Below, in pieces: positions 1 through 6,700 of a DNA stretch of 64,000 bases. Within the stretch, counting starts at the first letter, position 1. Every line of letters begins with the position of its first letter. The notes beneath the pieces were generated by a model. That model made no database searches, had not been told where the DNA came from, and worked only from the letters and a program-made list of their open reading frames with translations. Source of the stretch: Bacteroidales bacterium. GTDB lineage: Bacteria; Bacteroidota; Bacteroidia; Bacteroidales; UBA932. The position numbers and the translations under genes are program-made. The DNA is taken from the NCBI GenBank assembly GCA_017454905.1, contig JAFTCB010000062.1, forward strand, positions 240,232-304,231, in the 5' to 3' direction.

Positions 1-2091
1 GCCCTGATCGCGGCCGGCACCTACATCGTCTGCTCCAACCTGGTCCCCTACGCCTACAACCAGATCTACACCCTGCGCGACGACATCGCCAAGACCAAGG
101 ACGAGATCAAGATCCCGCCGGGGACCTTCTACGACGGCATCGACGGCTACATCCTGCGGGTGGACGACCAGAACAAGGAGACGAAGATGCTCTACGGCGT
201 GCAGGTCTACGACCACACCGCCCATAAAGGCAATATCTCCGTGACGATCGCGGATTCCGCCGTCCTCAAGATGTCCAAGGGCAAGGACTACCTGACCTTC
301 TCGCTCTACAACGGGTCCACCTACCGGGAGGACAACACCCTGCGCTACAACGACACGAGCCTGGTCCTGCAGCACATCGATTTCGCCCGGCAGGAACTGC
401 TCATCCCGCTGAAGAACTACAGCTTCGAGAAATCGGACTCCGCCCGCTTCGACGACCAGGTCAAGACCAAGCAGTCCCGGGAACTCCGGCATCTGAGCGA
501 TTCCCTGCGCCACGAACTGGACTCCCTGCACAAGATGCACTATGAGCAGATCCGGCGCTCGCCTACCCTCCAGCAGGCCAAGCAGTTGGACACCGCCCTG
601 CGCAATCCGGACAGGCAGTATTTCTCCCACCCGGACTTTCTCATCTGGAAAGGACGACAGGAAGAAGTCCAGGCGTGGTCCAAGGCGGCCGACAACGCGA
701 TGAAGCTTTCCGGCGAGATCAACAACATCCGTTTCGAATCCTACGACCGGAGCTATATCCTGCGGCAGTCCGACCTGTCCTTCCTGGAGAAATTCGCCCA
801 GGGACTCGCCTGTTTCCTGCTCTTCTTCATCGGCGCTCCGATGGGCGCGCTCGTCAAGAGCAAGCGCGGGGGGCTCGGCGTCGGACTGATCATCTCCGTG
901 CTGTTCTTCGTCCTTTATTATGTCGTCAACATCTCCGGCACGAAACTGGCCCGCGACGGAGCCGTGGAGACACCCATCGGCGTCTTCATTTCCGCCGCTG
1001 TCATCGCACCGCTCGGCGCTTTCTTCACCTGGAAGGCGCTCAAAGACTCCGACCTCTTCAACATGGACCAATTCAAGATCTGGCGGCGCAAGATCCTCAG
1101 CAAGATCCAGCGCCTCTTCCGCCCCGTGCGCATCGTCTACATGGGCACGCCCGAATTTGCAGTCAAACCGCTTGACACCCTCATCCAGGCCGGATTCAAG
1201 GTCGTGGGCGTCGTGACCGTGGCGGACAAGCCCAGCGGACGCGGCCTCAAGGTCAACGAGAGCGCCGTCAAGCAATATGCCGTCGCCCACGGCATCCCGG
1301 TCCTGCAGCCGGTCAAGCTCAAGGATCCGGAGTTCCTGGAAGCCCTGAAGGCCTGGAAGGCCGACCTCTTCGTCGTGGTGGCCTTCCGCATGCTGCCCGA
1401 GGAAGTCTGGGCCATGCCGAAGCTCGGCACCTTCAACCTCCACGCCGCCCTGCTCCCGCAGTACCGCGGCGCCGCCCCGATCAACTGGGCCGTCATCAAC
1501 GGCGAGAAGATGACCGGCGTGACCACCTTCATGATCGACAAGGACATCGACACCGGCGGCATCATCCTCCGCCAGGAGTGCCGCATCCGCCCGGACGAGA
1601 CGGCCGGCGAACTGCACGACGAACTGATGCAGATCGGATCAGACCTCGTCCTGCAGACGGTCGAAGGCATCATCCAGCACAATGTCGAGCTGCGTGTCCA
1701 GCGCTCCTTCATCCAGGGCTCCGAGGAGCTCAAGCCGGCCCCCAAGCTCACCAAGGAGCTCTGCCACATCGACTGGACCCAGCCTACGGACAAGGTCTAC
1801 AACCTCATCCGCGGCCTCAGCCCGTATCCCGCGGCCTACGCTACGCTCCGGCCTTCAGACGGGGGCAGTTCCCCCGAAACTTTATCTCTGAAGATCTACC
1901 GTACCGAGAAGCGTCCGGACCTGCACGCCGCGCCGGGTACGGTCCTGAGCGACGGCAAGACCTGGCTCGCCATCGCCACCGCCGACGGCGCCCTCGAGAT
2001 CACCGACCTGCAGCTCGCCGGCAAGAAGCGCATGGGCGCCGCGGACTTCCTCCGGGGCTTCCGCGAACCGGAGAAATGGCAGGCGGCCTGA
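1..2091 (+). CDS. fmt: LptF/LptG-family permease fused in frame to methionyl-tRNA formyltransferase (5' end cut by window)
   Basis: The frame is open from the first base, so the N-terminus lies outside the window. Codons 1-20 look like the end of a membrane segment. Then comes a soluble part expected to be the periplasmic jelly-roll of LptF/LptG, the permease pair that extracts LPS from the inner membrane. Three membrane segments follow at about codons 265-350. With no stop, the frame continues through a basic linker (WRRKILSKIQRLFRP) into a complete Fmt. Fmt formylates initiator Met-tRNA with 10-formyl-THF; visible motifs are RIVYMGTPEFAV, NLHAALLPQYRGAAPINW and MIDKDIDTGG. A GTG at 1126 sits exactly where Fmt proteins normally start, so separate internal initiation is possible. 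Known LptF/G topology leaves the C-terminus in the cytoplasm, which suits a cytosolic Fmt tail. A small hairpin (1853-1893) lies in the Fmt C-terminal domain. Confidence 0.85.
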   Translation, partial: ALIAAGTYIVCSNLVPYAYNQIYTLRDDIAKTKDEIKIPPGTFYDGIDGYILRVDDQNKETKMLYGVQVYDHTAHKGNISVTIADSAVLKMSKGKDYLTFSLYNGSTYREDNTLRYNDTSLVLQHIDFARQELLIPLKNYSFEKSDSARFDDQVKTKQSRELRHLSDSLRHELDSLHKMHYEQIRRSPTLQQAKQLDTALRNPDRQYFSHPDFLIWKGRQEEVQAWSKAADNAMKLSGEINNIRFESYDRSYILRQSDLSFLEKFAQGLACFLLFFIGAPMGALVKSKRGGLGVGLIISVLFFVLYYVVNISGTKLARDGAVETPIGVFISAAVIAPLGAFFTWKALKDSDLFNMDQFKIWRRKILSKIQRLFRPVRIVYMGTPEFAVKPLDTLIQAGFKVVGVVTVADKPSGRGLKVNESAVKQYAVAHGIPVLQPVKLKDPEFLEALKAWKADLFVVVAFRMLPEEVWAMPKLGTFNLHAALLPQYRGAAPINWAVINGEKMTGVTTFMIDKDIDTGGIILRQECRIRPDETAGELHDELMQIGSDLVLQTVEGIIQHNVELRVQRSFIQGSEELKPAPKLTKELCHIDWTQPTDKVYNLIRGLSPYPAAYATLRPSDGGSSPETLSLKIYRTEKRPDLHAAPGTVLSDGKTWLAIATADGALEITDLQLAGKKRMGAADFLRGFREPEKWQAA
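1853..1893. repeat. Small nested palindrome inside fmt
   Basis: The outer arms CTTCAGA (1853-1859) and TCTGAAG (1887-1893) enclose an inner hairpin CGGGGG-CAGTT-CCCCCG (1860-1876) followed by AAAC. The inner hairpin with its trailing GAAAC resembles the core of the palindromic inserts in the 29727-30692 methyltransferase gene and in mutY. It encodes roughly Fmt residues 243-256 (PSDGGSSPETLS), a surface loop before LKIYR. Membership of the same element family is inferred from the hairpin shape. Confidence 0.5.
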
Positions 2092-2175
2092 GCTGCGCAG
2101 TTGCCAGACCGATAATTCTGTTATTTTGGTAAAGATTTCCGTAAAATATGCAATAGTATTTTTGCATATTTCTTT

Positions 2176-2183
2176 TATCTTTG
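2176..2183 (+). promoter_or_regulatory. Bacteroidota -7 promoter element
   Basis: TATCTTTG matches the TAnnTTTG -7 consensus. It lies in the AT-rich gap after the fmt stop and 27 bp before the ATG of the polyferredoxin gene. No TTTG element is found at the ideal 19-21 bp upstream. Confidence 0.6.
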
Positions 2184-2210
2184 CCAAACACACTGCTTTG
2201 TTTTTATCCT

Positions 2211-3701
2211 ATGCTACGTAAAATCCGCATTGCCCTGGCAGCGGTCTTCTTCGTGGGGATTACGCTGCTCTTCGTGGGCATCGGCCAGCACTGGTGGGGC
2301 TGGATGGCCAAACTCCAGTTCCTGCCCTCGGCGCTGGCCCTGAATCTTGTCGTCGTGGCCATCATCCTGTTGGCCTGCTTCCTGTTCGGCCGCATCTACT
2401 GCTCGGTCATCTGCCCGATGGGCGTTTTCCAGGACCTCGTCCTGTGGATCCGCCGTACCGGCGGCAAATGGCTGCAGGACGCCCAGACCCGCAAACTCAA
2501 GAAACTCAAGGAGAGCGGTTCGACAGAAAAGCCGAAGGTGAAGCAATACCTCAAGCGCTTCAACTACGTACCCGAACACAAATGGGTGCGCTACTGTGTA
2601 CTGGTGCTCTCGATCGTCTCCATTTTCGTGAGCGGCCAGATGCTGATCGCGCTGATTGCCCCGTACAGCGCCTACGGACGCGTGGTGCGCAGCCTCGTGG
2701 GGGCGGCTTCCGGCTCCGTCGTGCCGGCGCTGCTGATCACCGGCCTGGTGACGCTCGTGGTCATCTTCTGCTGCGCCTGGCTGTGGGGACGCGAATACTG
2801 CAACACCATCTGCCCGGTCGGCACGACCCTGAGCCTGGTGAGCCGTTTCTCGCTTTTCCGCCCGACCATCGACCTGTCCAAGTGTACCAACTGCGGGCGC
2901 TGCGGCAAGGGCTGCCGGGCTTCCTGCATCGACACCAAGAACCACAAGATCGACTATTCCCGCTGCGTGACCTGCTTCGACTGTCTGGACAACTGCAGCG
3001 AGGGCGCGCTGAAATACCGCTTCGTGGGGCTCAAGGGCGCTCGGATCGAAGCGGCCCCTGCTTCCAAAGACGCTACGCCGGACAGTGGAAAGCGCGCATT
3101 CCTCGCCACGACAGCGATCATCGGCACGGCCCTCGCCGCCAAGGCGCAGGACCACATGCAGGGCGGACTCGCCCCCGTCATCGACAAGCAGAATCCCGAG
3201 CGTGGCACGCGCCTCGTCCCCTTCGGCGCCGGCAGCGTCAAGTCGTTCTATGACCATTGCACCGCCTGCCAGCTGTGCGTGAGCGCCTGCCCCAACGGCG
3301 TGCTCCGCCCGTCCACGGATTTCGAGCATTTCCTCCAGCCCCAGATGGGCTATGAGAAAGGCTACTGCCGCCCGGAGTGCACCGCCTGCAGCCAGGTCTG
3401 CCCGGCCGGGGCCATCCGGCCCGTGAAGCCCGAGCAGAAGCAGACCATCCAGATCGGCGTCGCGCATGTCAATCTCGAACTCTGCTTCGCCGCCAAAGGC
3501 GAAGCCAGCTGCGGCAACTGCGCCTACCACTGCCCGTCCGGCGCCATCCGCATGGTCGAGCAGGAGGGGCTTCAGTACAAGATTCCGACCGTTTCCGAGG
3601 TGCACTGCATCGGCTGCGGCGCCTGCGAAAACCTGTGCCCGTCCCGCCCGGTCAGCGCCATTACCGTGCGCGGCATTTCCGTTCACCACACCAACGCATA
3701 A
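2211..3701 (+). CDS. NapH/NapG-like membrane polyferredoxin (4Fe-4S binding protein)
   Basis: About 496 residues from ATG 2211; an upstream TTG in frame is less likely because MLRKIRIALAAVFF begins directly with a membrane segment. Four membrane segments fill the N-terminal half, with NapH-type motifs YCSVICPMG and YCNTICPVG. Six cysteine clusters suited to [4Fe-4S] follow: CTNCGRCGKGC, CVTCFDCLDNC, CTACQLCVSAC, a cluster ending CTACSQVCPAG, CGNCAYHC with an upstream Cys, and CIGCGACENLC. Between clusters two and three lies KRAFLATTAIIGTALAA (from about residue 294), resembling the Tat-type start of NapG, so the protein looks like NapH joined to NapG. It probably passes electrons across the inner membrane. 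The next gene starts 5 bp downstream and is probably the partner. Confidence 0.85.
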   Translation: MLRKIRIALAAVFFVGITLLFVGIGQHWWGWMAKLQFLPSALALNLVVVAIILLACFLFGRIYCSVICPMGVFQDLVLWIRRTGGKWLQDAQTRKLKKLKESGSTEKPKVKQYLKRFNYVPEHKWVRYCVLVLSIVSIFVSGQMLIALIAPYSAYGRVVRSLVGAASGSVVPALLITGLVTLVVIFCCAWLWGREYCNTICPVGTTLSLVSRFSLFRPTIDLSKCTNCGRCGKGCRASCIDTKNHKIDYSRCVTCFDCLDNCSEGALKYRFVGLKGARIEAAPASKDATPDSGKRAFLATTAIIGTALAAKAQDHMQGGLAPVIDKQNPERGTRLVPFGAGSVKSFYDHCTACQLCVSACPNGVLRPSTDFEHFLQPQMGYEKGYCRPECTACSQVCPAGAIRPVKPEQKQTIQIGVAHVNLELCFAAKGEASCGNCAYHCPSGAIRMVEQEGLQYKIPTVSEVHCIGCGACENLCPSRPVSAITVRGISVHHTNA

Positions 3702-3706
3702 GCCCT

Positions 3707-5050
3707 ATGGACAGAAGAGACTTCATCAAATCAGCAGGTATGGGCGCCGCTGCGCTCGGTGTTGCCGCCTGCGCCCCCGGAGCCGCCGAGAAAGCCGTCA
3801 GCGCCTCCACCTTCGATGGTAACCAGGAACTCAAAGGTACGATGCTGCAGAACTACCCGGGCATCGGCACGCTCGGCTACGGCTGCATGCGCTGGCCGAT
3901 GGTCAAGGGAGAAGACGGCAAGAACCATATCGACCAGGAGGAGGTCAACCGCCTGGTGGACTTCGCCCTGGCCCACGGCGTGAATTATTTCGACACCTCC
4001 CCCGTCTATCTGGGCGGTGACAGCGAGCGCGCCTCCGCGGAGGCCCTCAACCGCCATCCGCGCGAAAGCTGGAAGATCGCCACGAAGCTGTCCATTTTCG
4101 GTCCGACCTCTTTCGAGGCCTGCCAGAAGATGTATCGCCGCTCGCTGGAGATTTTCAAGACGGATTATATCGACTACTATCTGCTGCATTCCATCAGCAG
4201 CGGGGATGATTTCAAGACCCGGTTCGAGGATTCCGGCATCGTGGATTTCCTGCTCAAGGAGCGGGAGGCGGGACGGATCCGCCACTTCGGCTTCTCCTTC
4301 CACGGCCACCAGGAAGGCTTCGACCAGATGATGGCCCTGCACGACAAGTACCATTGGGACTTCGTGCAGATCCAGATGAACTACATCGACTGGGAGCATC
4401 CCTCCGGGCGCAACACCCGCGCCGATTATCTCTATGCTGAGCTGGACAAGCGCGAGATTCCCATCGTGATCATGGAGCCGCTGCGCGGCGGTTCGCTCGC
4501 CAACATCCCGGCCGATCTCGTGGACCGGCTCAAGGCCCGCGAGCCCCAGCGTTCGGTTGCCTCCTGGGCGTTCCGCTATGTGGGCAGTTTCCCGCGCGTG
4601 ATGTGTGCGCTCAGCGGCATGACCTACATGGAGCACCTGCAGGACAACCTGGAGAATTTCCTGGATTTCCAGCCGCTCAATGACGAGGAGAAGCAGCTGC
4701 TCTGGGACATTGCCGACCGGATGGAGAACTATCCGCTGGTGCCGTGCACAGGCTGCCAGTACTGCATGCCCTGCCCCTACGGCATCAACATTCCGGGCAT
4801 CTTCAAGTTCTACAATGACAATGTCACCGCCGGCACGTATGTGGAGAGCAAGGAGCAGGAAGGCTATGCGAAGGCCCGCCGGAAGTACCTGCTGGCCTAC
4901 AACGAGGCCATCCCGACGGTTCGCCAGGCGGATCACTGCATCGCCTGCCGCCGTTGCGAGAAGGATTGTCCGCAGAACATCCGCATCCCCGACCAGCTGC
5001 GCCGCATCGACCGCTACATTGAATCGCTCAAACAGGAGACGCTCGAATAA
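3707..5050 (+). CDS. Tat-exported aldo/keto reductase with C-terminal ferredoxin motifs
   Basis: 447 residues from ATG 3707. The N-terminus MDRRDFIKSAGMGAAALG is a twin-arginine signal and runs into VAAC, a possible lipobox, so a periplasmic, perhaps lipid-anchored protein is expected. The aldo/keto reductase barrel shows the usual tetrad (D in NYFDTSPVY, Y just after it, K in ATKLSI, H in YYLLHSI). The C-terminus has two ferredoxin-like clusters, CTGCQYCMPCPYG and CIACRRCEKDCP. It lies 5 bp after the membrane polyferredoxin gene, so electrons probably arrive through iron-sulfur centres rather than NAD(P)H alone. The substrate is unknown. The family (aldo/keto reductase with 4Fe-4S) is common in Bacteroidales. 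Confidence 0.88.
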   Translation: MDRRDFIKSAGMGAAALGVAACAPGAAEKAVSASTFDGNQELKGTMLQNYPGIGTLGYGCMRWPMVKGEDGKNHIDQEEVNRLVDFALAHGVNYFDTSPVYLGGDSERASAEALNRHPRESWKIATKLSIFGPTSFEACQKMYRRSLEIFKTDYIDYYLLHSISSGDDFKTRFEDSGIVDFLLKEREAGRIRHFGFSFHGHQEGFDQMMALHDKYHWDFVQIQMNYIDWEHPSGRNTRADYLYAELDKREIPIVIMEPLRGGSLANIPADLVDRLKAREPQRSVASWAFRYVGSFPRVMCALSGMTYMEHLQDNLENFLDFQPLNDEEKQLLWDIADRMENYPLVPCTGCQYCMPCPYGINIPGIFKFYNDNVTAGTYVESKEQEGYAKARRKYLLAYNEAIPTVRQADHCIACRRCEKDCPQNIRIPDQLRRIDRYIESLKQETLE

Positions 5051-5110
5051 TCTTTCCGCAGCATCCTCGCTTGCGTGACCAGCAAGTCATTGGCTGACTT
5101 TATTTTAAAG

Positions 5111-5143
5111 AATTACGGGTGGCCTAAAAAGCCACCCGTAATT
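5111..5143. terminator. Bidirectional intrinsic terminator
   Basis: A perfect 13-bp stem, AATTACGGGTGGC / GCCACCCGTAATT, with loop CTAAAAA lies between the convergent reductase (+) and trmB (-) genes. A/T-rich flanks on both sides suit termination in either direction. Confidence 0.85.
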
Positions 5144-5175
5144 CCATATTAAACAGTATTTCAACATTTTACAGG

Positions 5176-6285
5176 TCACGCTCCCTTCAACTTCTGTCGA
5201 CGCGTCTCGGCGGAGTCGTGGCCGAAGAGCAGGCGCGGCCCTTCGGCGGCACGCCATGCCTTGCTGTCGAATTCTTCCGGATCCCGGGGACTTACATACG
5301 GTCCATCGTGGTCGATCACGAATGACAGGTACGTAATCGGGTAGCCCTGCTCCAGGAACAGCTTTTCGTAGAATGTCTGCACCTCCCGCGTCACCGGCGG
5401 AATCTCCGGAGTAGAATCAGCCGGAGCGGCAGTCGCCCCGGAAAACCGTGCCACCCTCGGCATCGTAAGAGGGGGGACCGCAAGCGAAGCGCAGCGGTGG
5501 GGTCCGACGGAGGAGGACGTTTTCATGGGTGAGCTGCCGGACGGCGCTACTTCGGAGATTCCGTACAGATCCGTGGTGTGGGCCAGGATGCGCAGGTTGT
5601 TGGCGCGGCAGACAGCCAGGGTGTATTCGTGCAGGAAGCGCGAGTCGGTCTTGAGGTGGACGATGCCGCCCGGCCGCAGGAAACTGCGGTAACGCTCCAG
5701 GAAGAGCGGAGACGACAGGCGGGAATTCTCGCTGCGGAACTGCGGGTCGGAGAAGGTCAGCCAGACCTCGGAGACTTCGCCCGGCGCAAAAAAGGCCGTG
5801 ATGAATTCCACGCGGGTCCGCAGGAAGGCCACGTTCGGCAGGCGGTGCTCCGACGCATACTTCGCTCCCTTCCACAACCGCGCCCCCTTGATATCCACGC
5901 CGATATAATTCTGCTCCAGATTCCGCTCCGCAAGGGCGATCGTATACTCCCCCTTCCCGCATCCCAGCTCCAGGACGATATTGCATTTGCCGGGTGCTGC
6001 GGAATCGGCAGTCGCCTCAGAAAACCGTAGCCGCCCTCGGCTCGTAAGAGGGAGGGGCCCGCCGCTTTGCGGTGGGAAGGGTCCGGCATCGCCGGACGTT
6101 TTCTGAGGCGAGCTGCCGTGAAGCGAAGCATCCGGCAAACCCGCAAAAAATTGGTTCCAGTGGCCTTTGACGGCGTGGTCGCGCAGGTGGAAGTAGCCGT
6201 CGGCGAGGAGTTCCTGCGCCGAGGGCTGCAGGAGGCAGGAGAACGTCTCGTTCTCCGCGAATTTACGCAATTTATCGTGTCCCAT
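5176..6285 (-). CDS. trmB: tRNA (guanine-N7)-methyltransferase with two in-frame palindromic insertions
   Basis: 369 residues from ATG 6285 (MGHDKLRKFAENETF); longer in-frame starts run back into gldH. TrmB makes m7G46 in tRNA using SAM. Visible motifs are ELGCGKGEYT (SAM site), YIGVDIKGARLWKGAK, FLRTRVEFI, WLTFSDPQ, HLKTDS and DLYG. The family usually has about 220-250 residues; the excess comes from two related insertions, residues about 57-94 and 249-287, coming from the 113-bp elements at 6006-6118 and 5427-5539. The first precedes the SAM motif and the second follows DLYG, so the catalytic core stays contiguous. The family TFPDP motif reads TFSDP here, a possibly functional change. It is the last gene of a long overlapping operon and overlaps gldH by 14 bp. 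Confidence 0.88.
   Translation of the reverse strand: MGHDKLRKFAENETFSCLLQPSAQELLADGYFHLRDHAVKGHWNQFFAGLPDASLHGSSPQKTSGDAGPFPPQSGGPLPLTSRGRLRFSEATADSAAPGKCNIVLELGCGKGEYTIALAERNLEQNYIGVDIKGARLWKGAKYASEHRLPNVAFLRTRVEFITAFFAPGEVSEVWLTFSDPQFRSENSRLSSPLFLERYRSFLRPGGIVHLKTDSRFLHEYTLAVCRANNLRILAHTTDLYGISEVAPSGSSPMKTSSSVGPHRCASLAVPPLTMPRVARFSGATAAPADSTPEIPPVTREVQTFYEKLFLEQGYPITYLSFVIDHDGPYVSPRDPEEFDSKAWRAAEGPRLLFGHDSAETRRQKLKGA
5427..5539 (-). repeat. 113-bp in-frame palindromic element, copy A (inside trmB)
   Basis: The ends are inverted repeats: CGGCAGTCGCCCCGGAAAAC (5427-5446) faces GTTTTCATGGGTGAGCTGCC (5519-5538, next base G). The internal sequence carries further GC-rich inverted repeats. It matches copy B (6006-6118) in length, orientation and reading frame. 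Both encode a peptide of the form GSSPxKTS...GP...PLT...RFSxATA. It lies in the C-terminal part of trmB. Confidence 0.8.
6006..6118 (-). repeat. 113-bp in-frame palindromic element, copy B (inside trmB)
   Basis: The terminal inverted repeats are CGGCAGTCGCCTCAGAAAAC (6006-6025) and a 21-nt right arm at 6098-6118 that pairs with it apart from one extra base. Internal hairpins are CCCTC/GAGGG (6034-6052), CCCGCCGC/GCGGTGGG around TTT (6058-6076), and GTCCGGC-ATC-GCCGGAC (6081-6097). The whole would fold as a cloverleaf-like set of stems. It keeps the trmB frame open. Confidence 0.82.
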
Positions 6286-6700
6286 CTTGCTTCTTGTAAA
6301 TAACGCCGAGCCCCAGGAAATCCTCCCCCACATCCACCGGACGCACGCTCAACTGCCACTGCCCGGCTTCCGCCGGCAGCATCCCGCTGCGGTACCGCTC
6401 CTTCGTTCCCCGGGTATCCACCGACCGCATATACACCGTCTCCGAGAAACCGTTCCCGGACGGAGCCAGCCACTGGACATTCAGCCGCACATTATGGACC
6501 GGCGTCATCCCGACCCGGCTGTAAAACCAGAAATCATAGGCCGCAGTCGTATCCGTCAGCGGCAAAGAAAAGACATACACCCCGTCCCGTGCATCTTCCC
6601 GGCGGATGAACGTCTCCATCCCGTCCGGCTCCGAACAGGCAGGCAGCATCCCGGCCAGGATGCAAAGCGCCAGACAGGCACCTATCCCCCGGGACTTCAT
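6272..6700 (-). CDS. gldH: GldH-family gliding-motility lipoprotein
   Basis: 142 residues. The N-terminus (MKSRGIGACLALCILAG...LPAC) is a lipoprotein signal with the lipidated Cys in LPAC. The body (YDFWFYSRVGMTPVHNVRLNVQWLAPSG, then YRSGMLPAEAGQWQLSVRP) resembles GldH, a lipoprotein first linked to gliding in Flavobacteria but also kept in non-gliding Bacteroidales, typically beside a PSP1-domain gene as here. Its ATG follows the stop of the ricT-like gene with no gap, and its 3' end overlaps trmB by 14 bp, so translation is probably coupled. The function in a probably non-gliding bacterium is unknown. Confidence 0.75.
   Translation of the reverse strand: MKSRGIGACLALCILAGMLPACSEPDGMETFIRREDARDGVYVFSLPLTDTTAAYDFWFYSRVGMTPVHNVRLNVQWLAPSGNGFSETVYMRSVDTRGTKERYRSGMLPAEAGQWQLSVRPVDVGEDFLGLGVIYKKQDGTR

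Noticed and set aside
2214-3689. A 491-codon minus-strand open frame opposite the polyferredoxin gene
   Set aside because: Antisense shadow; the cysteine-rich clusters on the plus strand are decisive.
5427-6118. The trmB inserts as IS or MITE copies with a transposase signature
   Set aside because: No target-site duplication could be recognised and no transposase is near; the structure fits a palindromic coding element better.
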